Assembly (NCBI RefSeq): GCF_040939455.1
Contig: NC_134108.1
Coordinates: 49,227,501 to 49,291,500 of the forward strand
DNA: 64,000 nt
From: Microcebus murinus
Taxonomy: Eukaryota; Chordata; Mammalia; Primates; Cheirogaleidae
Reading direction: 5' to 3'
The notes under the pieces were generated by a model. That model had not been told where the DNA came from and did not search any database. It saw nothing but the letters and a program-made list of their open reading frames with translations. The first letter of the stretch is position 1; the number at the start of each line of letters is the position of its first letter. This document shows positions 14,251 to 26,209 of the stretch, in pieces. The translations under genes were made by a program, and so were the position numbers.

Positions 14251-15319
14251 CTAGAGTAAGCATAGGTCAAGGGTCACTCTCCACATTCAGCTTGTACTTT
14301 GGGCTCCTAAGTCAAATTCCTGCAGAAGGGCTTTGGGGTAGGTCCTGTTGCTCAGCCCCTCTCTCCCTGGAAAGAAGGAGGGCTTCCATTCTAGGGCTCC
14401 TTGGTGTTTCCAGGGGGTAGATAGACATTTTTGGAGACCAGTATCTTTTCTTTCTGGCCCAGATCCTGTTTGATACAATACAACCTTTTTACCAAGTCTC
14501 TAAATACTGCCAGGATTTTATGAGCTGTCTTTCTTTATGAGAGAAGCTCTCAGCTCTGAAAGTTGGTTTAGATACTAAGGAGGATTTCACAAGAAGATTT
14601 AAAACTCCATACACAACCAAGAAAAAACTCTGTTCCAATAACGGTAAGCCTTCACTCTAGCCATTGTGTTCTCGGAGCCCATGCTTCTCTTTGCATAAGG
14701 ACCCCAGAGGAACCGGAGGCCAGAAGAGCAAGTGATGGATGTGGCCCCGAATTCTCCTTGTGGCTCAGTGGACAGGCATCCCCACACTGGAACCAGCAGC
14801 CGCAGGCTTTGCTGTTGCTGTAAGCCCAGCAGTGGAGAGCCTGTGCCCAGGACCAAGCTGAACAAAGACTTGGGAAAACAATTTCTCTCCACACAGATCA
14901 TCTAACACACACCAAATGGGCTAGTGCACAAATTGCATTTTCTTATTCTCAGAAAAACAATTATAAAGAGTTTTTTAAAATATTTCGTTTCCCTGTGTAT
15001 ACTTGTATGCTAGGTTTTATGTTTAAGATGATAGTGGTTACATTTTCCATTGCCTTTCTGGTGAAGGTGCGCCTCAATATGAGGAAAATCAAAATAATGA
15101 ACATCTAGACTTACAGAACTGAAACATTCAGGGGTAGTTATTTGCTTAATCAAATGCCTTTAAATAGTCCTCCCACCCCCAGCCTGTTCAATGATTTACA
15201 GCCCTTCCATTGATACCTAACTTCTTAGAGAAAAACACCATTTGGGTGTATCTGTAGTTTTACATGCAAATGCCATAAGGCAAGTTTTCAAAGGCAAATT
15301 CAAAATAGCTCCTGCATAC

Positions 15320-15458
15320 CTGCTGAGTTTTTATTTCAATTTCTGAAGCTCCTTTTGGGGGAACGATAGACTGACTATTTATTGTAAGTACTTCAAATTC
15401 ATCTTCTTTCCCCATTTTCCTGGCTAAAATTTTCATGCTGGGGTAGAGAATGTCACTT
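15320..15458 (-). CDS. CCDC162: CCDC162 exon 19 of window
   Basis: 139 nt: 1 nt plus 46 codons, residues 830-875, ending in phase 0. Acceptor tttcttccttaatag, donor CAG/gtatgc. The protein begins SDILYPSMKILARKMGKEDE and ends ASEIEIKTQQ. It is one of the four exons on which the gene identification rests: the segment around GKEDEFEVLTINSQS is what I recall from CCDC162. The identification is from memory and should be confirmed by a protein search. Confidence 0.95.
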
Positions 15459-16161
15459 CTATTAAGGAAGAAAGACAGAAATTAGCAAACAAACATAATT
15501 TTTTTCTCATTCTGATTCTCGGGCAATTATTTTCATTGATTTTCTAGTTCCTATTACCACATATAAACCTCCCAGCCCTTCACAGACACTCACATCAACA
15601 TCTAAATTCATCACCGTTGCCACTCCCTGAGTCAACATGAAACCTCAAGGCTTTCTCCCATCAGGTGCATATAATTTCGGTCTTCATTCTTCAAAATATT
15701 GACAAGCCTTCTCATTCCCTAGTTATCAGGGAATGATATAACTATAACAACTTCACAAGATAGACAATCTGGCTACGCCATAGTGAACCTTTTTAAGTTT
15801 AGGAAGGTCCAGGGAGTGGGAGGGGGTGCTTAGTAAGTTCTGGTTTGGTAACAGACACATGGCAGAAGCAAGTGTCTTTCCTGCCAGCTAAGTCAGCCCA
15901 GCCACGGCCTGCAGCTGCTAGAATGCCCCACTTCCCAGCAGACCTAAGGCCTCAGGCTGCTCACACTGTAGCCCACCTCTGGCCCCTGTGCTGTGCGCTC
16001 CCAGACACTCAGCCCTGGGGGCTAACGAGGCAGCAAGTGAGCAGCAGCTAGTGTTCCCTGGGACCCCAGGAGCTAAAAAGCTTAGAGTCAGCACTGTGGA
16101 GTCAATCCATAAGCTCAAGTTCCTAGGGATGACTGTAGGGACTGGTAAAAGATACACAGTT

Positions 16162-16496
16162 AGGCCGGGCGTGGTGGCTCATGCCTATAATCCTAGCACT
16201 TTGGGAGGCCGAGGCGGGTGGATTGCTCAAGGTCAGGAGTTCGAAACCAGCCTGAGCGAGACCCCGTCTCTACCAAAAATAGAAATAAATTAATTGACCA
16301 ACTAAAAATATATATACAAAAAATTAGCCGGGCATGGTGGCGCATGCCTGTAGTCCCAGCTACTCGGGAGGCTGAGGCAGTAGAATCGCTGAGCCCCGGA
16401 GATTGAGGTTGCTGTGAGCCAGGCTAATGCCACGGCACTCACTCTAGCCTGGGCAACAAAGTGAGACTCTGTCTCAAAAAAAAAAAAAAAAAAAAA
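16162..16496 (+). mobile_element. Lemur-type Alu, full length
   Basis: A dimeric Alu flanked by an agatacacagtt duplication (16150-16161 and just after the tail). The linker reads 'aattgaccaactaaaaatat', differing from the copies at 13336 and 61911. It lies 230 nt from exon 18, in the upstream part of the intron following that exon. Confidence 0.95.
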
Positions 16497-16726
16497 GATA
16501 CACAGTTGTAGCTCAGTGGAATCCGGCCCTGTCCCTGCAGTGAATACAACCCAGCTTTCCCTACAAAGCGCTGTTTGTAGAGATCACTGCTGGCTTCTAC
16601 TGGCCTCAGTGGAGCTGGGTGTGCCAGGCTTCATGGACCAAACCTCGCCCTCAGATGAAGGGGCTGGGATCTGCCCACCCCCAGGCCCGAGTCACTGATG
16701 TGAATTTCAGCCTCAGCGCCACTCAC

Positions 16727-16956
16727 TCGTAGAGCTCCGAGAACTGTTTGTAGAGAGAGACAGAGTCGACGTCCTGGCCTTGCAGCTTGAGTCGGCCCCA
16801 GTGCTCCTTTAGTACTTCCAGCTGCTTCCACAGTATCAGAAATGATCTCAGCAAAGCCAGGGACATCACTGCATCGCATGGGCCCTCCAGCAGTTTGGAG
16901 GTCTTTGGGCTCCTTTGAAACTGACTTCCGAATCCTGGCACTTTGGGCCAATCTGG
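16727..16956 (-). CDS. CCDC162: CCDC162 exon 18 of window
   Basis: 230 nt, 76 codons (residues 753-828) plus GA of a Glu codon; the longest exon in the window. Acceptor gtaatgctttcag, donor TACGA/gtgagt. It starts PDWPKVPGFGSQFQRSPKTS, runs through a hydrophobic helix (CDAVMSLALLRSFLILW) into a coiled-coil-like segment (KQLEVLKEHWGRLKLQGQD) and ends SVSLYKQFSELY. From here on the protein agrees with my memory of CCDC162 family sequence. Confidence 0.95.
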
Positions 16957-17640
16957 CTGAAAGCATTACAGAAATCCTTCTTTATTGACCATGGACCAGT
17001 AGAGGATAACTTTTACGTGCAGCCTGGAGCATGTGGAGGAAACATCCACAGGTGCTCATGTCTCTGCTCTCCTGCAGCCAGCAGCGTGAGGGCCAGAGTC
17101 ACCCGGACAGCGATGGACACGATGGGGACCTGACTCCAGGCCCTCAGCCTGCCCACAGTGTCTCAGCAACAGAAAAAGGAGCTTTCCTTGGCACATCAGG
17201 ATGGCAAATCCCATGATGTTATGACAAGAAGAGCCCCAGAGACCGTTCAGGTGACAGTACTATAGACACTCAAGTTTCCTGGCTAGAAACAGGAAGAACA
17301 ACCTGGAGAAACTGGATCCTCTTCAGTGCTATTAACATGTCTAAAGAAAGGCTTGTTTGCCAGGAAAAGGGTTGGTGGGAGTGTTGCTGGAAGAACTGTC
17401 AAGCAAGACCCAGAAGAGTGTGACTCCTATAGACAGCGGGAACCCCTCTGTCTTGTGTCCAGCCCCCTCAGCTATCAGCTGCTCCATGGATTTCCAGATT
17501 GTATTTTATCCTCAGAACCCTTTCATTAAATGAGATCTGGGCAGTGGCCTAAAATATTCAATAGACCACAGCCAAGCATGGTAAGAGGGGGCAGCCTAGG
17601 GGCTACATAATTGGCCCCCTCTGTTCAAAAAGCCCCAAAG

Positions 17641-17717
17641 TGGGAGGGGGGAAAGGGCATTATTTGAAACCTTAAAATTTGTACCCCTATAATACGCTGA
17701 AATAAATAAAATAAAAT
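17641..17717 (+). mobile_element. Very short 5'-truncated L1 tail
   Basis: About 57 nt of body ('ttgtacccctataatacgct' type L1 3' end) followed by an aataaataaaataaaataaa tail. The flanks repeat aaaagccccaaag at 17628-17640 and 17718-17730, so this is a target-primed insertion. The 3' end resembles strepsirrhine L1 tails as I remember them. Confidence 0.75.
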
Positions 17718-19165
17718 AAAAGCCCCAAAGACTCTCTGAGGAACCCCAGGGCTCCTTGAACCACAATTTAAAAGGCCCTGAGCTAATCTGTCACTTTCAC
17801 TTTGGAGCTTTGGAGACCGAGGCCCAGAGAGGGATCATAGAACTTGTCCCAGGGGGTCCTGACTCTCAGGGCAGTGTGAGTCCTAGTGCTTCCTATTGTC
17901 TATGAATAGCTAAATGCTCCTGAATAAAAACATGCCATAAAATAACACTAACTAAAATAAGTAATAATATTAAAGCAAACTTGTTAATATGTTCATATTA
18001 AGAGAAGTCTTCTCTACCTAAGTGTTTTAACGCATGGGAGAAGGGACAAGAGACAGGAAACAGGATAAAGAACAAGGTGGGGGTTGGTATGGGGTGTCAG
18101 GAAAAGATGGCAATGCATCAGACACAGGCTGCAAAGTGGCAAACAGAGGGACCAAAGTCTCAACATGTCCCTTAATCTTGACACTACTTGGTCTATACCC
18201 AGCTTTGCAAATGATCACACTGGGTGAAACATCTAATGGTGAAATTTAGATGGCACATATAAGACCACTTCTTTTTCTACTGATTGGCCTAAAGTGGACT
18301 TGTGACTCAGCTTTAGCCAAAAAAGACACAAGGAAAGTCTATTGGAGGCTTCTGGAAATTATTTTCCTTCCTTGATGAAAAGATAGAGTTCCTCAAGGAG
18401 AAAGCTTTTTTACTCTTGTTTTCATCTTAGGTGGATGAGAGAGATGTTTTGCTGACACACCCAGAGGGCAGAGATTGTCCTTGAGGTAACTGCTGAGTGG
18501 CTGGACCAACCTGAACTGCCTCCCTCTCAACTTCCTGTGATGCAAGATTAATACACTTCTTTAATGTGAGTCATGGCTAGTGGGGCAACCTGTTATTAAT
18601 GCCTGCAGCAGCGGCACTTTAATTTGCACAGAGGAATATCAGCTCAAAGGTGGAAGATCAGAGAAAGCTTCCTAAAGAGAGTGCTTAGGAAGTTGAAATC
18701 TGAAGATGAGTAGGAGTTAATCAGGTCAGATGAGGTAGAAAGAGGGAGGAGAGGGAGGTTTTCCACCAGCTTGCAAAAAGAGACAGAAGAGACCATGGTG
18801 CATTTGACAAACTGGAAGAAGCTGAGGGTAAAAACATTGGTGCCAGCCGAGTCATGAAGGTCTGGTTAAGGCATTTGGACTTCCCAGGGCATTTGGAAGC
18901 CATGGAAATTTATGGGGAGGGAAATGACATAATCAGGTTTGCATGTAAAAATATTACCCTGGTGAATGGATTGGAAGGAGGCAAGCGTAAGTGTATAGAG
19001 TCCAATTGGAGGCCATGGTCATAGCCCAGCAATAGGAGATGATGATGGTTTGGACTGGGGGAAGGGGGTGGTGAGGGAGGATGGAAAAAGTAGATAAACT
19101 TGAGAGATATTAAAATATTAGGACATTAAAACTTGGATGTTTGGTTGTAGGGTGTGATAGAAGTT

Positions 19166-19443
19166 AAAAAGGGCTAGGTACGGTGGCTCATGCCTGTAAT
19201 ACCAGCACTTTGGGAGCCCAAGAGTTCAAGACCAGCCCAAGTAACATAGCGAGACCCTGTCTCTACAAAAAATAAATTAGCCAGGCATAGTGGCACGTGC
19301 CTGTAGTTCCAGCTACTCAGGAGACTGAGGCAGGAGGATTGCTTGAGTCCAGGAGTTTGAGGTTGCTGTGAGCTATGATGACACCACTATACTCCAGCCT
19401 GGGTGACAGAGTGATATCCTGTCTCAAACAAACAAACAAAAAA
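19166..19443 (+). mobile_element. Older Alu (AluJ-like) with internal deletion
   Basis: It starts 'gggctaggtacggtggctca' and ends in a caaacaaacaaac-type tail. The left monomer lacks part of its 3' half. It has 'ctatgatgacaccactatac' rather than the lemur-type right monomer, so it predates the young copies. Confidence 0.88.
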
Positions 19444-19752
19444 ATGGTACCCAGAGATTTTGGCTTGGGCAACTGGGCAGGTGGTGGTGAACTGACAGGG
19501 AACACAGAAGGAGGAGCAAGTTTTAGGGGAGTAAAATGAGCTCAGCTTAGGACACGCTATCTCTGAGACAGAACAAGTGGAGATGTCCAGCAGGCAGGTA
19601 AACATATGAATCTGCTAGGATTGACAGTGGGCTAGACATATAGATTTTGGAGTCATCACATATAAATACCATCAAAGTCATAAAAGTAGATGGGTTTGCC
19701 AAGGGAGAGGACGAGGAATGGAGTAACATAGCAGAAAAGAGCATGAGGGACC

Positions 19753-19935
19753 TCAGAGCCAGACTGTTGGGTTGGAATCTTAGTTTCTCTCCTCACTAAT
19801 GATGTGACTTTGGCCATGCCACTTAACCTCTCTGAGCCTTGGTATTCTTATCTGTAAAACGAGATAATGAAAGTACCTACCTCATGGAATTATTAGGAGG
19901 ATTAAATAAATTAATACATAAAAAAGCATGCTGAA
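19753..19935 (+). mobile_element. MIR
   Basis: The MIR core is clear: 'gatgtgactttggccatgcc', 'acttaacctctctgagcctt', then 'tcttatctgtaaaacgagat'. Confidence 0.85.
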
Positions 19936-20457
19936 GAGACCTCAACTCACAGGCAATAGCAGCAGTAGTACTAATAGTATTGAGGGCTAAGGGGTAAGTC
20001 CAGAGGCAGCAGTGCTTGCCTTGGGGTCTATGGGTTACTTGAACAATGAGGATCAGAGCCCAAGCCTGAAATGTCCACCTGGGGCTTCTGTTATATTATA
20101 TACCCCTTTGGCCCTTCCAGCTCCAGCCCTAAATGTGTGACTCACAAGGAAAGCATTGGTTGGAGTATATGTTTCATTTGGTTTCAACAGATTTCTTATA
20201 AAATTTGTCCTCCTTTTAAAATTAAAACAGAGGGTTATACCACTGATCTTGGAACTTGCTGTGAAAGAAAATTCCCTGGAGTGGCTTTCACGGGCTCCCC
20301 TGCTTCCCCCTTGCTCCCGTGTGCCATTAGCACAGTCCTGGGGCCCAGTGGGAGAGGCTGTGGGAAAGACGGGGCTCCCTAACCCACCCCCCAGAAAGGA
20401 CGGTATTTCAGTACAGTACAGCACTGGCCAGTGATGGGGACTATTCGCCAAGAATAC

Positions 20458-20610
20458 CTGTGTGTTTCTGTCCAGTGTGGCTTGCCGTCCTGGGGCCCCC
20501 TCCGTGGTCACGTGATAGCTGCTCAGAACATCTTCCATTAGCAGCTGCACGCCCTCCAGCTCTCTACGAGCCACCTTGCGGTCACCGTCACTCAGCCCAC
20601 AGAGGCACAG
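20458..20610 (-). CDS. CCDC162: CCDC162 exon 17 of window
   Basis: 153 nt, 51 codons, residues 702-752, phase 0 at both ends. Acceptor cttgtttgtttttag, donor CAG/gtattc. The protein starts LCLCGLSDGDRKVARRELEG and continues VQLLMEDVLSSYHVTTEG, ending RQATLDRNTQ. A charged helix (RRELEGVQLLMEDVL) is visible. Exons 16 and 17 are both symmetric 0-0 and neighbours, so alternative skipping would preserve the frame. Confidence 0.93.
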
Positions 20611-20989
20611 CTAAAAACAAACAAGCCCACCCTCGATGTCGAGACTTCCATGTATTCTTTACATATGGTTTCGGGAAAGAAAACTAGGAGAAACTGTATT
20701 TACAAGCCCCACCCTCTCAACTATTAGCAAATCCATAAAAACCAAAGTAACATTTCTAGCTTAACATCTTCCTTGACCACATCAGATTTTCGGCTCTGTA
20801 TGGCAGAACCAAGTTTCCCGGCCCTTACAGCAGGTCTGCACATGGTGAACGTACAGTGCGATATCAATTTTCCTTTAAGAGTATGGATATAAATACATAC
20901 ATGCATAGGGAAAATACTGGGAAAAAACCAAAATGTGAACTGTAATTATCTCTTAGTGTTGGCAATATTATTGATTTTTTAAAAATCAT

Positions 20990-21200
20990 TTTTCCTATTT
21001 TACTTTAATAAAACCTCTTTACTTATGGAGAATTTTAAATACAGAAAAGCAAACAAAAGTTCCCATCACCCAGCCCCCAAAACCATCCACCTATGGCCAG
21101 TCTTGCTCCATCTCATCCACTCCCCACCTCCGTGTTATTTTGAAGCAAATTTATAGTTGATTTTTATATTGTTCTTAACACTTTTTTATGTTTTCTATTT
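20990..21200 (-). mobile_element. Possible L1M remnant
   Basis: The run 'gttcccatcacccagccccc' to 'ttttgaagcaaatttatag' resembles an antisense L1M segment. It is degraded and the boundaries are approximate. Confidence 0.4.
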
Positions 21201-21697
21201 TTTAAAATAAAGCACAGTAATATTTACTTAATTGGGGAAACATATAATAATTATAACTAACAGTTTAAAAGAAGTTAACAATGGAGAACAAAACAATAAA
21301 TGGAAATTCTCTTTATGAGTCCTGTTTAAAAAGTTCCCTTCCCACCCCTGCTTGTAGACGGATCAGGAGTCACTCGCCTCGGAGCTGCCAGCCTGAGAGT
21401 TTCCCTAAGAGGCTCAGAGGGTGACAGCCACTCTCCCAGACCACTACTGCCACGAGAACTTCAGTTGAGTCTACAGCCAAGGCTGATATCAGCTGAACCA
21501 TGATTCTCTCCTATTGTTAGACAACATGACTCACCTGTAGCACCAGGTTTACAGCTTCATAACCAAACACCCTGCTTATCTCACAAATTATTCATCATTG
21601 GCAAGAGTATGGAGGCTCTGACCCGTGGACCCATTGACACCCTGCTTTGCAGTCTGCTTTCAGTTCTCTCTGCAACGATGTGGAAGACCTAACCTAC

Positions 21698-21793
21698 CTG
21701 CATGTTATATTCTAGGGTATCTGGGCTGCTACTCATGACTGGGAATGGTCCTCCGTCTTCCAGAAATGCTCTCCAAGGGAACAGCATAAATGC
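21698..21793 (-). CDS. CCDC162: CCDC162 exon 16 of window
   Basis: 96 nt, 32 codons, residues 670-701, phase 0 at both ends. Acceptor ttggttcttttag, donor CAG/gtaggt. The protein is AFMLFPWRAFLEDGGPFPVM then SSSPDTLEYNMQ. The aromatic-rich start (FMLFPWRAF) is unusual within this protein. The exon could be skipped in frame. Confidence 0.92.
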
Positions 21794-22599
21794 CTAAAAG
21801 AACCAAATAATAAACAGGATAATGCTGTACTGAGTTCACAAATAATAAACATCTGTATATGAATAGGGTATCTGTGTCTGCATCCCAAAACACTATTGGA
21901 TAATTTATTTATATGGAAATATTTCTTGATAGATAGTCCTTAGTGAGGTAGAGGAGAGATTAATAATCTATTTTTTTACATTGTTTTTTCAGCAGATGGT
22001 GAAACACAAGAGTATTTAAGGTTTCAGTGTAACTAATCAGCACCAGCGTTCAGAAGTTTCAGAATGGTATAACACCAATGGGACATATTTATAATCAGTA
22101 AAAATAAACTTACTCAAATGCTCTCAATCTTTGGAACCTTACAAAGTTGTTTTCAATCACCATTGTGCCCCAGTTCTAGGTGTACATGGGTCTCTGTCTT
22201 CTCCACATGACTGTCCAGTAGCCAAGGCATCCCCATCCCTTGCACCACCAGATGCAGCCCTGGAGCTAGCGGGCCCGCCTATCTGACCCTGTTCTACACT
22301 TTCAGACCTGGTTCTGGCTTTAGTCAATTCCTGGAGTTGGAGTTGATTCTGATAGCTGGGAGCCAGGACTCTGTATCCACCTAATCCCAGGCAACATCCA
22401 AAGGCAGCAGGAGCAGCAGTCACCGTCCAACCCTGTTCTGGGTCTAAATGGTAGTCAAGGCTTGGGCCAATGAAGGTTGAAATGTGGGACTTTCTTGGAG
22501 TTGACGCTGGTGTTACTTGGCTTACCTTTATCACATCAGCACATTAAGGCAGAGGTTTTGGAGGCAAAAGACCTGGGATTGTGAAGTGGTTTTCTGGAT

Positions 22600-23104
22600 A
22601 TGTCCACAAATTCTTTGATACTTTTCCCAAAAAGAGGTGCTTGGATAAGCTGGACTTAGTGACTCACTTCTAATAAATAGAATACGGTGGAAGTGATGGG
22701 ATGCCACTTCTGAAATTCAGTAATACGAAGGCTGACTTTCATCTTGGGTTCCCTCTCTCGCTCTCTCTTGGACTGTTTGCTCTGGGAAGCCATCTGCCGT
22801 GTTGTAAGGAAGCTCTGTGGAGCAGCCCACGTGGATAAGCTTGCAAGTGGGTCTTCTGGTGCTACCAACAGCCACATTAGTGAGCTTGGAAGCAGACTGT
22901 CGTCCAGTCGAGCCCTGAGATGCTTACAGCCCTGGCCAACACCTGGATTGCAGCCTTGGGAGAGACGGTGAGCCAGAACTACCCACCTGAGCTGCTCCCA
23001 GATTCCTGATCCTCAGAAACTGTGTGAGATAATGAATATTTATTATTCTAATCTTCTAATTTTGGGGGGAGATTTGTTATGCTGCCATAGATAACTAATA
23101 CAGT
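22600..23104 (+). mobile_element. MLT1-type LTR (ERVL-MaLR)
   Basis: The second half follows the MLT1 pattern: 'cttacagccctggccaacac', 'agagacggtgagccagaact', 'cctgatcctcagaaactgtg', and the end 'ttatgctgccatagataact'+aatac. The copy is old and has no coding capacity. Confidence 0.8.
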
Positions 23105-23567
23105 TTGTGACCTGGTGCTGCCATGACTTTCCTATAGTCTGATCTCTGGCTTTTCTGACCCTTGGACTCTAGTTGCAGAAGGTGGGTCATATTCCTTCTG
23201 CCTAGGAGCCACAGGAGTTGCCAGGGTTACATTCGATAAGACATGTTGTAAACAGGGCTATTCAACACTCAGCTGCTGGCCTAATTTATGTATTGTCATT
23301 GCCATCATGACTGTTTATTAAAGGGAAAAGATTAAGTGTTTCTTTTGCTACCAGCTGTGAGCACACAAGCTGTTGCCCAGCTCAGCCTGTTGAGCGTTTG
23401 GAGGAGGCTCTAGGATTAAGAGCTGGCCTTGGGGCCCACACTGCTCCACCGAGGGCATTACAGCATTGAGAGCTCCCTGCGAAACATAAACCAAATGGAA
23501 ACCAAGTGACAAAATCCCCTACTCACAACACACCTTCTAGAAGTATAAAAACACCTCTGAAACACAC

Positions 23568-23721
23568 CTGGGGGCTCCGTGGATCCAGTGGCTGGGGCAG
23601 GCTGAGCTGCGAAGCAAAAATGCTCTTCAGGAGGGAGTTGCTCAGCGGGGGCAGCCCATGGTACATGCCGTCTGTGACAGACTGATAGGCAGGAGCATTT
23701 CCAGCCGCCAAAAATGTTCTT
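23568..23721 (-). CDS. CCDC162: CCDC162 exon 15 of window
   Basis: 154 nt: 1 nt plus 51 codons, residues 619-669, ending in phase 0. Acceptor catgtttcggtag, donor CAG/gtgtgt. The protein starts RTFLAAGNAPAYQSVTDGMY, then HGLPPLSNSLLKSIFASQLS and LPQPLDPRSPQ. Several Pro residues interrupt the helices. The acceptor has a purine pair close to the AG and is weaker than most here. Confidence 0.93.
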
Positions 23722-23838
23722 CTACCGAAACATGGTGGGAAATTGCATTAAAAGCAGGCACTTAGGCTTCTAAAGTTCAAAATTTTTATCAAGGATCCTG
23801 AAGCAAGATAACATTTTGAGGTGTTAAGAGGTTTCTTT

Positions 23839-23906
23839 TTTATTTTTATTTATTTATTTATTTAATTTATTTTTTTTTTCCTTAGGGAGGTGCAGGTATA
23901 TGACAT
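23839..23906 (-). mobile_element. Tiny L1-type insertion with perfect 18-bp duplication
   Basis: The 18-nt string gtgttaagaggtttcttt occurs at 23821-23838 and again, identically, at 23907-23924. Between them, read on the minus strand, are about 27 nt of unique sequence (atgtcatatacctgcacctc...) followed by a long A-rich tail with taaa repeats. This is the structure of a heavily 5'-truncated target-primed insertion. The source element is not identified. Confidence 0.75.
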
Positions 23907-23991
23907 GTGTTAAGAGGTTTCTTTCTCAGCCATACCTTCCCTCTTAACACACAGCCCTCACAGCGAAGGTTGATGTATTAATCCTCTAGAC

Positions 23992-24197
23992 CAGCACTGT
24001 CCCACAGAACTTTCTGCAGTGGTGGGAATGTTCCATATTTGCACTATCCAATGTGGTAGCCACGGGCCACATGTGGCTGTTGAGCACTTGAAATGTGACT
24101 ACTGTGACTGAGGGATTTATTTTTTAGTTTTATTTCATTTAAATTGATATTAATTAAATTAAATAGCCATACGTGGCTACTGAATTGGACAGTTAGC
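23992..24197 (+). mobile_element. hAT-Charlie-type nonautonomous DNA transposon
   Basis: The sequence has 'ccagcactgtcccacagaac', 'atgtggtagccacgggccac', 'tgttgagcacttgaaatgtg' and ends 'ggctactgaattggacag', a widespread MER-type hAT element in mammals with inverted ends. I am not certain of the subfamily name. Confidence 0.65.
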
Positions 24198-26209
24198 TGT
24201 AACTCTAGAAAAAAAGATATCAGTTGTTTTGTGGAATTGTTTTAAGACCAATAGCTAAAATAACAGTTCTTGATATGTAAACCAAATTTAAAATTTTAAA
24301 CCTACTTGATGTTTGGGAGAAAAAAAATTTTGTTTTGTTTTAAACAAAACTTGGCTTTGTGTGTCAAAAACCAGAAACCCTGAAGACCAGAGCATGAAAT
24401 TTATACCATAAGTCAGAGAGAAGGAAGTATGCATGATAAATTAGAATGATGTTCTTGCCCAAAAGGAGTTTAACAAGCAAGGAAAGACTATTTCTAGAGC
24501 TTAGTTCTAGTGGATGCCTAAGGAAAGATGCTGACACAGGACAAGATAGGGGGAGGGTAGCCCAGAGCGGAATGCACCTTCTGCCTGGATCCCCCAGAAG
24601 TGGCCCAAGTCCCACATGCAGCAGACACCAAAGTGAAGGAGATGAGCAATGGCTGAGGGAGAAGTCAGCACCGACAGGAATAAGGTGGCCTCCCAGGGAC
24701 TAGCAGACCCCCAAAGTGGGGAGAGAGACTGGGAGCTCCTGAGCCCCCACAAGTGGGTGTCCAGGAGGGTACTGAACAGCAGGCCCACCAGAAGAGGCCT
24801 GAGGGTGGATCAGCCAAGTCACAACAGAGAAGGGGGAACTGGCTGCTCCTCCCCAACTGCCAGGATGATTTACAAGCACCCCAGGAACTTAGATCATCTC
24901 TGAGAGGAACGGAGAAGGAGAAGAGGCGTAGTTTGAGGCCCAAACTTAAGGTTCAAGATTATCTGCTGTCTTGACATCTGGAAAAATCGCAAGTACCCCC
25001 ATCCCCACCCCCCGACTCTACTACCAAAGATAAGGTCTCCTGGTTTAATAATGCTCCTTATCAAAGGGACCAGGTGCAGTTCCTGCTCATCCCTGAGTAA
25101 TGGTTTCAGTTCCCTGCCAGACCATGGATTATTCAAATAAACCAGTCACGTCCTCCTGTGGGAACCAGGGAGTATCACACTCCCTCGATATTACAAAGCC
25201 CCTGCTTGTTCGCTCTGCTCCCACGTGGCCCTGCGTGGCACACAACGTCCTCTTCCCCTGGACTGCGTCTGTGACTGATAAACCGCAGTCGATCCCATCT
25301 GCCCAGCGTCAGGTGCCGTGTGTGCAGCCACCCCCATAAGCCTGGGCTGGGTCCTGCCCCCCCCCCAACAGGGTGAAGAGGAGGCAGTTAAAACAAAAAG
25401 AAAGGGGAAGAAGCTTGAATTCACTGATTTTAAATCTCAGACTGATCATTTGTAGACTCCAAGTGTGCTTCAAGGAGAGGGCATTGGAAAGTTTAGTCTT
25501 CTTGCCACCAGGAAGAAGCTAAGGACGTAGGAACTTGAGTTCAAAGACCGATACAGGGAGCTCTATATTTGCACACTGAACGATTACACTAGTGTAAAAA
25601 TCATACCGTCCTTTTTACACTTTAATGAGAATTAACAAAAGACAATTGAGTACTGCGATATACTCAGATCACGGGTAAAATAATTGATTTATCATTTGCC
25701 TGATTTAACATATGATAGCTCAAGGATGGAGCTTGCCATCATTTGAAGTTGCCCAAAGGATATATAAATGTTTTTTCCTGTTTCTCATCTTTCACGTGTT
25801 TTTGATGACACTCAGGGGGACCCCGCCAAGGAACAGTTTGAGATGCAAAGGTGAATCTCCCAAGGGCTCTGACCTTTAGTAGGGCCAGGGTGAGGTTGGG
25901 GCACAGCTGCTTCACACCTTCCTTTAAACTCCTGAGGCACTTTATATAATACACACACATCTCTCTGATGGCACCTATTGGGTATATATGTCCTCTTAAA
26001 ATGATGGGGTCAAAAAGCAGAAGATTCTAACAGAAATAGCTATTTTCAACCTAAAACAAGAGCACAGAAGCAGAGTATCCTGACATAATCTCTCCCTGGT
26101 TGGCTCCTTCCCCATCATTCCTGCTCATGTTTGACTCCATCTTTAGGGGACTGACATATATTTTCCTAGTGTAAGAATTAAAGTTAGTGAGTAATGTACG
26201 TGTTCTGCC

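Larger units (their letters stand above)
16957..20457. other. Intron between exons 17 and 18
   Basis: Contains the tiny L1 tail (17641), an old Alu (19166) and a MIR. The sequence 18240-19130 looks like old interspersed repeat but I could not name it. No exon is required by phase. Confidence 0.55.
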
